Source of the DNA: Lichina pygmaea
Taxonomy: Eukaryota; Ascomycota; Lichinomycetes; Lichinales; Lichinaceae
Reading direction: 5' to 3'
DNA length: 64,000 nt
Assembly: GCA_963422465.1 (NCBI GenBank)
Contig: OY730171.1
Span: 4,112,202 to 4,176,201 of the forward strand
Position 1 is the stretch's first letter. The number at the start of each line of letters is the position of its first letter. Shown in pieces: positions 12,187 through 23,715 of this stretch. The notes beneath the pieces were generated by a model, which was given only the letters and a program-made list of their open reading frames with translations, made no database searches and was not told the DNA's origin. The position numbers and the translations under genes were made by a program.

Positions 12187-12682
12187 GCTTTCGATGGCAT
12201 GGTATGCACAGCATCCAACAGCATCTAAGGACAGCGCATGGGATGTAAGAAAAGCTTGTGTATAGCGAAAATATAGACACCTGAAAAGGACCTGGTCCTA
12301 GTCTCCTCCTCTTGGTCCCAACTCCCTAGTCCATACGTACGGGTACTTTGTTCTACTGTACGAGAGATTAGCTCGACTGGTGTCTCGGACAACGAATGAG
12401 ACTTCACCGACAAGTCAAATCAGCGCTGGAGAAGAGGTGATTTTAGATGGTACCTGTGCCGAGAAGGTACTGTTGTACATACCTCCCCTTCCCTTGCTAG
12501 CTTGGTCAGGACACCCTCACCTACAAGTACAAGTATAGGGAGTGGGTGGTATGTAGGTACCTCCTCAGCACAGGTACTTGATGGCTTGGATGGCTTGTCC
12601 AATAGGGGCAGGTGTGCAGTCTTCACCAGTTGAGCTGTCAAGGTGTGGGCAAATAACAAGAAGTAATAGAATTGCTTTGTAC
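12187..12682. other. CorA 3' flank and euchromatin edge
   Basis: Last host-like DNA before the transposon island. It holds GTAC-rich sequence and the foldback repeat listed separately. No gene recognised. Confidence 0.5.
12449..12578. repeat. Small foldback (MITE-like) repeat
   Basis: The left end reads GGTACCTGTGCCGAGAAGG and the right end, reverse-complemented, reads GTACCTGTGCTGAGGAGG. A second inner pair TACATACCTCCC / GGGTGGTATGTA lies inside. Arms of about 35 nt with a few mismatches thus enclose about 50 nt. No coding capacity. No clear target duplication is seen, so it may be a MITE or simply a hairpin in the 3' flank. Confidence 0.5.
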
Positions 12683-12865
12683 TTTTTTTTATTTTTATTT
12701 GATTCTTACACTGATAGTAGCTTTTCAGCCATGCAGATCTTCTAGCTAAGAGTGAGTTTCTTCAGAAAACCTTTAAAGGAATAAAAACTGAAGACTGGGA
12801 GTGACTAGGGAATGTAGCAAAAGGAAATCTTGTAGTGACTAGTAGAGAGAAAACTTCTAGATATT
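12683..12865 (-). mobile_element. LINE family 1 fragment, 3' tail half (outermost LINE)
   Basis: Reverse complement of the LINE family-1 3' UTR, ending in an A/T tail (T-rich at 12683 on this strand). Its right end, AACTTCTAGATATT at 12852-12865, is repeated at 23332-23345, where the rest of the same LINE resumes. The two pieces are one copy split by the family-2 LINE. Confidence 0.85.
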
Positions 12866-15800
12866 GGTAATTGGTAATTGGTGTTCCTACTCTATTCTAG
12901 TGCTAGTTATCTAGACTATGCTGGGTCAGCTATAGAAAATTAAGCAAGGAAAACCCTAGGCCTGCTAGAGTGAAAAACCTTCTTCTGCAGTGCCTGGCCA
13001 GCACTATCCTGTTGAGATACTGTAAAACATAGAGGGTGGCTGGCTAGCAGCCAGCTTCCAGCTGCTTCTGAGCCCAGGAGAACTGGGGGAGAATGCCTTG
13101 TCAGGGGATCCATGCTGTGAGGGTGGTGGTGGACTGTGGTCAGAATGTCAAAGCCTGGTAGTCAGTGGTGGCAGCTGCTAGATATAGACTTCACTGTGCT
13201 TGGAGAAGGTGTGGACAGTCTAGAACCACGTGTTTGGCTGTCTCCCACAGTGCTCCACAGCTGCACACCAGTGTGGGGAAGCCAGGCACCTGTCACTTGC
13301 AGAGAAATACTGCCAGTCCAATCTTGCCTGTGCAGACCTGTGTCAGAATACTGCTCTACACCTTTGACAGGCTGGTGTGCAGCCAGAGAGCTGACTAGTA
13401 CAGCATCTTGCTGGGCTTCCAGTTGTCTCCACCTCTGGAGTCCAGGTCCAGTGTCTGTGTTGTTGGTGGAGAGTCTCTGTGCAGTTGGTGCCAGTACTTC
13501 CAGCACTATTGCTCTGCCAGCTGGTATGTCTGCCAAACTGACCATGGAAGAGGGATGTTCAGTATAGTGACAGCAGAGAGTGGAGGTGGTCCATCAGACC
13601 ACAGAGAGATGCCAAGTCTCACTGTTGAGTTCTCTATAGTTCTTTGTGGCCACAGAATTGTTTTGGCCTACTGTTGGTGGTGCTAGCCTGGAGTGATGCC
13701 AGGGTGGTGGTGCCAGTGGCCTTGTCTTGGGGCAAGCTGACACTGGATTCTGACACAGACCTCCTGGATCTCAGCTTGTACCCCAGAGGCCTCTATCTGG
13801 GCACACACCTGTAGCTGTAAATGTGTGATGTGTGTGTGGAGAAGTGGGACTGCTGCTTCAGCTTCCAGCTGTTGCTGGCTGGTCACCTTGTAGCCACCAG
13901 TGACTGTCCAGAGGCAGCTCTGTTGTTGATATTCCAGTGTGTTGCCAATCCAGAAATAGTTTGCCAGCCAGAGAAGACTCTCTGTAGGTGCCCAGATCAT
14001 CACTCTGTAGATGATGGCTGGGTGCACTACTGCACTGTAAATTAGCTATACCTTGGTGAAGGTGGCTCCCCAGGTGGACTCTGCAGTTGTGGTGAGAGTG
14101 TGGCTCTGTTGCACTGCCTTCTCTGCAGTGCACTTGACATGGGGGCTCCAGTAGAGCTTTGAGTCCAGGAAAACCCTGAGAATCCAGACAGATTGCTGTG
14201 GCTTCTTGTTGATACTCTCCAGGTTGACTCCTGCCACTATGTTGAACTGCTTCAGAGATCAGGTCAGGTGCATGAGCTTGTATTTGTGTGGGGTGAAAGC
14301 AGTCCCATAGCAGTGTGCCTATGTTATACAGCTGTGGTGTACCCACTCCAGTGCTCTGCAATTGCTCTCTGTGTTCTTGCTGACCACCAGGATGTTGATG
14401 TTGTCCACAAACCCAATGCCTGATACCTTCCTGGTGCTGCATATGCAGAAGTTCACTAGATTCTTGTTAAAGAACAGGAACAGAATAGAGAAGACAGGGG
14501 ACTTCTGTGGGATGCCTGTGGATACCTGTTGGGTGTTGCTTTGCTACTAGCCTAGCACCAGTGATGTCTGTCAATCTGTGAGAAAGCTTGTTATCCACTG
14601 GAGGAGAGCTGACAGAATACTGTTGCAGTGAAGGTTGTGCAGCAGCTGATTGTGTGACATGTTGGGGAACACTGCAGCTATGTCAAGACTGAGAAGGGTG
14701 GCCACCTTATCACAGCCCTGCCCCCAGGTAGTGTAGACCTGCTCTGTCAGTAGCTCCAGTACTGTAGTGGTGTTGCACTGTTGATGGCACCTATACTGAG
14801 TGGCAGAGAGGAGTTTGTGCTTCTCAGTGATGTAGTGAAGCTGTTGTGCAACAATTGTCTCCAGGGCTTTGCTGAGAGTGTTGAGAAAAGCAATAGAGTG
14901 CCACACCTTCAGTTCCTGGTAGTCAGACTTCACCAGCTTGTGAAGGGCTACTGTTATTATGTTCTGGAAGCACTCTGGGTGGTGGCTGTGGTGCAGACAC
15001 ATATTGAAGAGTTTGTGCAGACACTTCTCTATTTTCTTGAAGAGAAGCTGGAGGATACAGTGTGGAATACTGTCAGAGCCTAGTACTTTGTCCTGTGCAG
15101 ATTTGAAGATCACCTTTTAGAGCTTGGTTAGTGTGATGTCAGAGTTTTCCTCCAGTAGCTCTGGGTAGCAGTAGTCCTGTATACCCACCAAGTCTGCAGG
15201 CAGAGGATCTGGGAAAAAGAGTCTCTGTAGTGTGGTGGTCTTACTCTCTGGCTTCAGTCTGGAGCTCTCCTGTCAGTGAGTCTTGGAAGGGGGGAAACTG
15301 GAGGGGTTCTGGAGGTTTTGATACCTGCCAGCCTCACTTGGCTAGTCACCAGAGGCCCACTGGTTTACCAGCAGTGTTGCAGACTGCCTTCTAGAACTCA
15401 GTGGTGGTGGCTCTTCTAATACAGTGTGTCTTGGCTTGTTCTTTCCATCAGTAGTCCACCCAGTCCCACTGTGTGTGTGGAGCACCAGTGTCCCTGCACC
15501 ACCTTGGCAGATCTCAGAGTCTCACAGTATTCTTGGGTCTATCTGGGGTGTGCCCACTGTGACAGTTGGACTCACAGAGTAGTGTCTTCCACCACCTGTT
15601 GCACTACTTTAGTCAGTAGCTCTGTTGCAGTGTCCAGGTCTGGGCCAGAGTGGAGCCAGGACCAGTCTGTTGTCAAGATAGTGTTGTGAAAGGTGGTGTG
15701 GAGTTTCTCCAGGTCTGTGCAGGCCCACACCTGGTGTTGTTGTGAGAGGTTGGTGACAGTTGCAAAGTCAAGATGTGTGAGAATTGGCTGGTGGTCTGAT

Positions 15801-16861
15801 GACTACTCTAGATGTTGCACCACCCTGCAAGCCATGATCTGGGGGGTGAGTGCTGCTGATACAAACATGAGGTTGATTGTGCTCTCCAGGTTCCTGGCCC
15901 ACCAAGTGATCATGCCTGGAGGGAGAGCAAGTTGCAGACTGGTGGTGGCAGCTGTGTCAAGTAGGCTGTCCACCACCACATGTTGTGTGAGGCACTGCTG
16001 GCCTCCCCAGCTCAGATAGTGTAGATTAAAGTCTCCAGCTATGACATGGTGGACACTGGGGACTGCCCAGAGTCTAGCTGTCAACTTGTTGATAACTGGT
16101 GTCTCCAGAGTGGTTTGGTGTCACAGTGAGAGACTATAGATGTTATGGATGTGGATCAGAGCCAGCTGACTTCCACACATAGTTTGGATTGCCAGTGTCA
16201 TGATGTCCAGATTGCCTGCTCTATTGATCTCCCAGCTGTCTGGGTGTACAGTCTTATTGATGTTTTTTATTTATTTATTTGATTCTTACACTGATAGTAT
16301 CTTTTCAGCCATGCAGATCTTCTAGCTAAGAGTGAGTCTCTTCAGAAAACTTTTAAAGAAATAAAAACTGAAGACTGGAAGTGACTAGGAAATGTAGTAA
16401 AAGAAAATCTTGTAGTGACTGGTAGAAAGAAAACTTCTAGATATTAGAGTGTGAATAGTGGAGTTTGAAAGCCAGATTAAACTGGTTTAGTTTTTTCAAA
16501 AACATAAACCAGTATAGAAACTTCTGTAGAAGCTCTGGGTTTGAAATAATAGAAGTGAAATCTTGAGAATTAAAAAAGACTTGCTGTCTTTGACTTGAGT
16601 AAAGAGAGTATGAAGAGGTGATATATTTCACTGTCTTTTCTGCTTGACCACAAATGCATAAAGGAGTAGGAAAATCTAGAACTCCAGCTCTGAATAGAAA
16701 ACTTGCCAGACCAATTCTCCCAGTTCTGGTTTGTAGTAGCAGGCTTACCTCAGCTTTCTGTAACTCTTTGTAGAGCTTCAGATTGTTGTGGTGAGGCTTT
16801 TGGCAAAACACCTGCCACCCAGAGTAGCTTCTTCTTTTCTTCTCCTTCTATTAGTCTTCCC

Positions 16862-17972
16862 GGCCTGCAACGACTCGAACCTCCACGTGGTGCAGGCTGG
16901 GAATCTTGGGGCAGTTGATGGTGGGCAGCTTCCCAGGCTGCTCGTAGTTGCTGCACTGAGAGCTAATCAAGTCACCAGTCGAGCTGCTGGTGTTGCGGAG
17001 TGACAGGCCACTGGAGGTGTCGCGCAGGCACCCTGGATGCCCCTGTGAAACAGCTACAGCAGAACAGAGGACTGCGACCAAGCTTGGGAGAGGAAAACCA
17101 CCTGACAGACGACTACCGTGTACACTACAGCCTGAAGCCAGCCCCACAGCTGGTGGATGTGAAGTCTAGGCGTCTGATAGGGCACCTCTGGAGTAGTCGA
17201 GAGGAGTTCTCATCACATCACCCTCCTAGCAGAGTCTCCAGCTAACGTGTGAGGATCTGCTAGGGGGGGAGTGGCCTTGGCACTGCAGTGTTGTTAATCA
17301 AACAGGGACCACCTGTTAAAGAAGGAGAGTGGTCGTACGAGGAGACGTCACCACTCCAGTGCCTAAGGGCTGTGTGATAGCCAAAGTGCTGGCTTGATGG
17401 TTTTGCCTAAGGCCTTGCCACGAAGTCTCTTCGTACAATCCACAATCTGGGGCCAGGGGACTGGGTTATCCAGTGGGCCAACAGGTGCAACCGGGGCCCC
17501 ACAGGCAACAGCAGACCAAGGAGAACTCCTCCCTACTTGGTTAGTGGGCTGGAAAGGCAGCCCTGCAGGTGCTGGCACAGCCTGCAGGATCTGTAAGGCC
17601 TGCGAGGCATGGTCGGCCTTTGTACGAGAGATCTGCGAAGGTAACGCGAAACAGTTAACAACTGCGAGGCGTGGTATATAATGGCAGTGATGGAGGTAGG
17701 GCCTGGGCCTACTACAAGACTGTCTATATGGCCTGAGAGGACAGATGCGCATGCCGGTTCGTACGGAGTGCAGGCTTAGACTGCAAACGACAAGCTCAGG
17801 GAGCAAACTACAGTTGGAGCGTGGGCTCTGGGCTGGTGACCCAGCGCTCCGAAGCAGGATCCCAGGGGTGACCATGTACGGTGGAGTGCAAGAGACCTCG
17901 GAACTGTGGGAAAGTGTGGTAGAGACCCTGTGGGGGGGTGCCAACTCTACACTATGTTCTGGCATAGTACGA
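16862..17972 (+). other. Non-LINE 5' moiety of the chimera, origin unknown
   Basis: About 1.1 kb of GC-richer sequence with CpGs, joined directly to LINE RT at about 17973. It contains related stretches GCGAGGCATGG (17607-17617) and GCGAGGCGTGG (17664-17674), a TATATAA (17676-17682) and small hairpins such as GAAGTCTCTTC near 17420. No tRNA, rRNA or conserved protein is recognised. It could be a cellular transcript captured by template switching. Confidence 0.5.
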
Positions 17973-19485
17973 CTGTGGCTTCTATTCCTATTCACTGTGG
18001 AGTCCCCCAAGATTCCCCTTTGTCTCCTATTCTTTTTCTATTCTATATTTCTGAACTTCATGAGACTGTATATTCTTCTACTACTGGTGTTTTTGCTCTG
18101 GGATTTGCAGATGATACAAATCTGCTTGCATTTGGACACTCTCTTAAAAGCAACCTTCTGAAGTTGAAGAATACACATCTTAAATGTCTATCTTGGGCTG
18201 CAAGACATGGAATAGTCTTCTCTCCTGAGAAATATAAAATACTTTATTTTTCCAGAAGAAGATCAGACAATCTGCAGCTCAAGCTTAGACTTGGGAATGT
18301 GATTCTAAAACCAAAAGAAGAAGTGTGAGTATTGGGAGTGTACCTGGATGCCAAACTCCACTGGCACAAACACCAGAGAATTATTCTTCAAAAAACACAA
18401 AAAGCACTATCTTCTCTTTCTAGAACCTCTTACTCCATCTGGGACTTTCCAGTTCTCACAGCACACCTTGTGTACACTGCAATACTCAGATCTGTACTGA
18501 GCTATGCAGTGGGAATTTGATTCAACCCACTCAGAAAATCCTCTAATATTTCCTCTCTTATCATATTCCAAAACAAATGTCTGAGACTTATTGGGGGTGC
18601 TTTCAAAGCCACTCCTTCTTTTCTATTAGAGAGTGAGCTTTTTTTTTTACCCCTAGATCTCTATTTTAAATTTCGCACAGCTTGTTTTCTATCTTCTATC
18701 CAAACCTTCTCTCTGAAAGACTTTCTTGACAGTACCTTTTCTACTATTTCTTCCTATACTTCTTCACTGAGGAAACTTTTAAAGAAATCTTCAACTATCT
18801 CTCCTAATTGGAAGTTCACTTGGTTAAGTCAAATAACTACTAACCAGGCTAGTTCAAAGAAAGAACTACAAATACTCTTTACTAAAGAGTGGGAAAACCA
18901 ATGGGAGGAGAAGAAAAGAAAAAGCTATGCTGGATAGCAGGTGTTTTGCCAAAAACCTCACTACAACAACCTAAAGCTCTACAAAAAGCTACAGAAAGCT
19001 GAGGCAAGTCTACTACTGCAAACCAGAACTGGGAGAATTGGTCTAGCAAGTTTTCTTTTCAGAGCTGGAGTCCCTGACTTTCCTACCCCCCTATGCATGT
19101 GTGGTCAAGCAGAAGAGACAGTAAAGTATATTACCTCTTCATGCTCTCTCTACTCAAGTCAAAGACAACATGCTTTCTTTAACCCCCAAGATTTCACTAC
19201 TATTATTTCAAACCCAGAGCTTCTACAGAAGTTTCTGTACTGGTTTATGTCTTTGAAAAGACTAAACCAATTTAATCTGGCTTTCAAACTTCACTATTCA
19301 CACTCCAACATCTAGAAGCTTTTCCTACCAGACACTACAAGATTTCCTTTTGCTACACTTTCTAGTCACCTCCCTGGCTTCAGTTTTTATTCCTTTAAAG
19401 GTTTTCTGAAGAAGTTCACTATTAGCTGGAAGATCTGCATGGCTGTAAAGCTACAAACAGTGTAAGAATCAAATCAAATCAAAAA
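16862..19485 (+). mobile_element. Chimeric retrosequence: non-LINE 5' part plus LINE family-1 3' part
   Basis: Bounded by the 12-bp duplication ATTAGTCTTCCC at 16850-16861 and 19486-19497 and ending in an A-rich tail (AAATCAAATCAAAAA), so it inserted as one unit. From about 17973 it is the LINE family-1 RT 3' portion: CGVPQDSPLSPILF, ALGFADDTNLLAFG at about 18094-18135, then the C-terminal finger at 18941-19315. Nonsense codons lie at 18326-18328 (CGA to TGA) and 18518-18520 (TGG to TGA). The first 1.1 kb (16862-17972) is unlike any LINE part in this window, is richer in CpG, and encodes nothing I recognise. The layout resembles the Magnaporthe MINE chimeras. Origin of the 5' part is unknown. 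Confidence 0.8.
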
Positions 19486-21717
19486 ATTAGTCTTCCCACT
19501 CTTTAACAAAAAGCTTCTGTAGTTCTTTCTTTGAACTAGCCTGGTTAGCAGTTATTTAGTTTAACTAAGTGAACTTCCAGTAGAAAGAGATAGTTGGAGA
19601 TTTCTTTAAAGGTTTCTTCAGGGAAGAGGTATATTGGGAGATATTAGAAAAAATATTGTCCAGAAGTGATTTCAGAGAGGAGGTTTGAATAGAAGAGAGG
19701 AAACAGGCTGTGTGAAATTTGAAATAGAGATCTAGAGGTAAAAGAAAAAGCTCACTCTCTAATAAGAAAGATGGAGTAGCTTTGAAGGCACCTCCAATAA
19801 GTCTCAGACATTTGTTCTGGAATATGATAAGAGAGGAAATATTAGAAGATTTTCTTAGAGGATTAAACCAGATCCCCACTGCATAGCTCAGTAAGGATCT
19901 GAGTATTGCAGTATACACAAGATGTGATGTGAGGACTGGGAAACCCCAAGTAGAATATGAAGTTCTGGAGAGAGAGAAGAGTACTTTCTGAGCTTTTTCA
20001 AGAATAATTCTCTGGTGCTTATGCCAGTGGAGTTTTGCATCCAGGTACACTCCTAATACTCGCACTTCTTCTTTTGGTCTTAGAATCACATTCCCCAGTC
20101 TGAGCTTAAGCTGAAGATTGTCTGATCTTCTTCTGGAAAAATGAAGTATTTTATATTTCTCAGGAGAGAAGACTATTCCATGTCTTGCAGCCCATGATAG
20201 ACATTTGAGGTGTGTGTTCTTCAACTTCAGAAGGTTGCTTTTTAGAGAGTGTCCAAATGCAAGCAGATTTGTATCATCTGCAAATCCCAGAGCAGAAACA
20301 CCAGTGGAAGGAGAGTGTACAGTTTCATGAAGTTCAGAAATGTAAAATAGAAATAGAATAGGAGATAAAGGGGAACCTTGGGGAACTCCACAGTGAATAG
20401 GAATAGCAGAAGACTCAGAGTCATCAAACACAAGAGTGGTAGAACAACTGGTGCAGAAAGAGAGAATCCGGGAAGATAGCCAGAGAGGAATTCTTTTTCT
20501 CTCTAGGATTTGTTGGAGGATCTTAGGTAGAACTCTATCATAGACTTCTGAGATATCCAGAGAGAGTAGAGATATAACTATACCTTCCTTCCAGACTTTT
20601 TCCACTTGGGAGGTCAGTAGAAAGAGTGCTGATTTAGTTGATCTTTTTTTTCTGAAGTCTATCTGGATTTCTGGCAAAGGTTTAGCTTCTTCTGCTACCT
20701 TGCTTAGCCTAGCTGCTGTAATAGCTTCTATCAGCTTGCCAGTTGTGTTGAGCAAAGCTATAGAGCACCAGGCTTTGGCTTGGTTATAGCTTCCTTTGCC
20801 AGGTTTTCTTAGACAGACTGTCTTTGCATTCTTGAACCTCTCAGGAAAGTATTCCAGTCTCCAGCATGTTGATGTGAGAATAGCTATAGCTTGGCAGAAC
20901 TTGAGACCAGAGCTTTCAGAAATCTATTTGGCAGCTTATCTTTTCCCCCTGCTGTAAAAAGTTTCTTCTTGTTTAGGATTTACTCCACTTCTTCAGCAGT
21001 AACCTCCTGGGAGAGCTGGATCTCTGGAGTACTCTGGGATCTCTCTGTACTTGGTTCTGGAGTGAGTGCTTTGGGAAAGAACTAGGCTGAGAATACTTTT
21101 ATCTTCTCCTCAAAGAGTTTAGCTAGTCCTTCTTAAGTTTCCAAGTCTGGGACCAGAGAAAGATCAGAAGTCCTGTTGGCTTTTGTCTTTCCCCACTTTG
21201 CAAGCTTCCAGAATTTTGAAGAACTGGCTAGCTCATGGACTTGTTGCCTAAAAGTGTTCTGCTTTCCCTCTCTGACTGCTTTTTTCTTGTTCTTGGTTGC
21301 TTGCTCTAGATCTTCTTGGGATGTCTGTTCTCTGAGAACTTGTCTTCTTACTTTTCTTTCCTCTCTAACCTTATTTTGGATCTCTTGGTTCCACCAGGGA
21401 ACTGAGTGACCAGATTGCTTCTGGAGCTGTGTGTATTTGCTTGCCACTTCTTGGAGAAAGTTGTCCAGATACTCCAAGTACTTATCTATCTTATTGATGT
21501 AGAAGCAGACATAGGTGCACTCTGTGAGAGTGAAAGCTAGATAAAAACAGCTCCCTGGCAGGTTATACAAGGTTTGCTGGTGAGAGTTCTGCCAGAGCTC
21601 TTGTACTGTGACAACATCCAGCTTCTTGCTGGCAAGTCCCCAGAGTAGTGGTGCTATTGTACTGTTCTTCCTGCAGACATTGTACTGCAAGATGTGGAGG
21701 TTCTGGTGTGGGTTCAT

Positions 21718-23294
21718 TGTTCAGCTGGACTACATGTAGCCTGCAGGTCTTCTGTAGTGTTCTCAAGAGTGTTGGTGGCTGGGCCTGCTGGCAGTGTGAG
21801 CTGGAGCTGGTCTGGTGAGTGGTGTGAGAATTTCTGTGGTCTTTCTGGGTGGCATCAGCCACCTAGCAGGGAGCTCTCTGCCAGAGTGCTGGCTGCCCAC
21901 TGGGTGGTCTCCACCAAAGTTGTGAGTTGAACTTCATCTCCACTACTGCTGCTACTTGTACTCTCACTGCTCTTTTGGTCATGGGTTCTCTCAAGGAGTG
22001 CTGTCAGCTTTGGCAGCACTACTGGGAGTGTGGGTACTCCTGAGGCTGGTGGTGGCTGTGATCTTGCTGAGGTTAGCTGTCTAGATAGTGGCAGCCTGCT
22101 GGTATAGTGGCAGTCTTTTTTCTTGCCTTCCCAGAACTACACCAGAGTGTTCAAACAGACTATCTTCAGTTGTTCCAGTTCCCAGTCCTGAATAGAGCAC
22201 ACCTTCATCCAGACTACATGTCGTACCTGGCAGCAGTTTGCACATTTCACTTTCAAAAAATCTTTAGCTTTCCTGCATTTGTGTGTAGTGTAGTCACCTG
22301 TGCAGAAGGTGCACTTTGCTGTGCTGTGGCAAGCTCTCACCACATAGCTGTAGGCCTGGCAGTGGAAGCACTGTGTAAGTCTGGCAGTGCAGTTGAAGAC
22401 CTCACAAGTATAGACTTTGAGGTCTTCCAGCAGACCTTTGTCAATAAGCTGATTTGTGGCTGCTGTGTTGTGTGTGTCAATGTGAAGAGATAACATGTGT
22501 TTCCTCTTGGCTGATTTTGGCCAAGTGAGCTTTTTGACAGTGAGCTCTGAGTGGAGACTGTGGTTTTGCTGGAGTAGAGCTGCAATAGTGCTGGCTTGCA
22601 CTATTGTGTTGATGTTGGCCACCTGGATGCTATAAGCTGCCACTGTGTATGTTTTCCACTTGATGTATACTGATAGAGTAATCTGCTCCAGCCATGTTGT
22701 GTCTTCTTCCAGACTTCTCCAGACTGCCTCTGTTTGTGTTCTGACAAGTAGATCCCCACTACTTATCTGGTGTATCTCCACAATCTCCACTGTTTGCAGA
22801 CTGCTCCCTGCCTGGATCTGTTCAAGTAGCTCTCTTCTTGCCACCTGGTGTAGGCCTGCAGTCTGTCCAGAGTTCTTGACATGTACTATAACTGTTTTGA
22901 ACTCTCACTGGGGGGGGTCTTGGGAGGTCTGCTGCCTATGAGAGTCTGGTGTTGTGTTGGCATCTCTCCAGACAGCCACTATGTATATCTCTTGACACAG
23001 GCTTGCTATCAAGTACTGTTCAATCTGGTGCACTGCATCAAGAATGTTCTTCAGAGTTGGGTCAGTCATAGGTATGTGGCAGTTGTGTGTCAGAGAGGAT
23101 GTGGTGGTTGATACATTCAGCTGGCACATGCTGTCAAGTCTCTGGGGTGTTGCTCTCAGATAGCTGGCCACTTTCTTCAGCAGTCCCCAGTTCACCTGGG
23201 TCTTATCAGTATTTGGGCTGGCTGTGTCTATAAGTTGCTGCAGCTTCTGGTGGAGTGCTTGTGTCTTCTCTACAAAGCTGGTGGGTGTCAACAT
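21718..23294 (-). pseudogene. Family-2 LINE ORF1 (gag-like, CCHC), broken
   Basis: The start at 23294 gives MLTPTSFVEKTQALHQKLQQ, a helical N-terminal segment; the frame continues at 22844-22137 with an RRM-like middle and a run of zinc knuckles (CFHCQAYSYVVRAC, CTFCTGDYTTHKC, CANCCQVRHVVWMKVC). The His of the first knuckle is replaced. Stops near 22905 and 22137 break it. Binds element RNA in the family. Homologous in layout to the ORF1 at 61888. Confidence 0.75.
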
Positions 23295-23345
23295 TTTTTT
23301 TAGTTAGTGGTTAGTTCTTCTAGCTATCCTGAACTTCTAGATATT

Positions 23346-23715
23346 AGAGTGTGAATAGTGGAGTTTGAAAGCCAGATTAAACTGGTTTAGTTTTTTCAAA
23401 AATATAAACCAGTATAGAAACTTCTGTAGAAGCTCTGAGTTTGAAATAATAGAAGTGAAATCTTGAGAATTGAAAAAGACTTGCTGTCTTTGACTTGAGT
23501 AAAGAGAGCATGAAGAGTTGATATGTTTCACTGTCTTTTCTGCTTGACCACAAATACATAAAGAAGTAGGAAAATCTAGAACTCTAGCTCTGAATAGGAA
23601 ACTTGCCAGACTAATTCTCCCAGTTCTGGTTTATAGTAGTAGGCTTACCTCAGCTTTCTGTAACTCTTTGTAGGGCTTCAGATTATTGTGGTGGGGCTTT
23701 TGGCAAAACACCTGC
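23346..23715 (-). mobile_element. LINE family 1 fragment, 5' half of the outermost LINE
   Basis: Continues the LINE whose tail is at 12683-12865; the join is marked by AACTTCTAGATATT. It encodes the C-terminal ORF2 finger region (on minus: HYSHSNI end, MFLKKLNQFNLAF, CSLYSSQRQQ). It is 5'-truncated at ACACCTGC (about 23715), where the TGTTGTGC LTR-like repeat begins. Only a few hundred bp of this copy exist. Confidence 0.8.

Larger units (their letters stand above)
16264..21488 (-). mobile_element. LINE family 1, 5'-truncated copy inserted in family-2 ORF2
   Basis: Flanked by the 12-bp duplication TCTTATTGATGT at 16252-16263 and 21489-21500. The copy begins within ORF2 at DKYLEYLDNFLQEVAS (right end) and runs to the T-rich tail at 16264, so about a quarter of ORF2 plus all of ORF1 is missing, as in typical incomplete reverse transcription. 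Recognisable pieces are 21133-21488 (linker), 19565-20755 (RT with ALGFADDTNLLAF) and 16437-16811 (C-terminal zinc-finger part). There is at least one nonsense codon (21133-21135, CAA to TAA by comparison with the 24.9-kb copy) and one frameshift before 20755. It is itself split by the chimera at 16862-19485. Confidence 0.85.
13160..21717 (-). pseudogene. Family-2 LINE ORF2: endonuclease and reverse transcriptase, broken
   Basis: The start at 21717 gives NLHILQYNVCRKNS, the usual LINE endonuclease opening. The frame is cut after FYINK by a nested LINE and resumes at 16263. The endonuclease core is seen at 15803-16084 (AGDFNLHYLSWGG, STINLMFVS). RT motifs at 14571-15113 include IAFLNTLSKALE and LLSLDIAAVFPNMSHNQLL. 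The active site at 14400-14411 reads FVDN instead of F/YxDD, and VWILRVFLDSKLYWSPH lies downstream (14046-14237). The region 13160-14030 holds the decayed C-terminal part with no clear RNase H. Multiple stops and shifts; not functional. Confidence 0.75.
12866..23331 (-). mobile_element. LINE family 2 (Tad-like non-LTR element), split by nested LINEs
   Basis: A minus-strand non-LTR retrotransposon inserted into a family-1 LINE with the 14-bp target duplication AACTTCTAGATATT (12852-12865 and 23332-23345). After subtracting the nested 16264-21500 insertion its own length is about 5.2 kb. A 37-nt leader precedes ORF1 (start 23294). ORF1 has CCHC knuckles; ORF2 has an AP-type endonuclease and a reverse transcriptase. 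The 3' end (left) is a short repeated AATTACC-type tail. It is decayed: several stops and frame changes, and one RT catalytic residue lost. Sequence is very poor in CpG. Confidence 0.8.

Noticed and set aside
13162-13545. RNase H domain in family-2 ORF2
   Set aside because: Position fits, but I could not see the DGS and other acidic motifs in the decayed sequence.
21133-21717. A 194-aa frame that looks like a short LINE endonuclease protein
   Set aside because: It runs by chance across the junction of family-2 ORF2 and the inserted family-1 LINE at 21489-21500; it is not a fusion gene.
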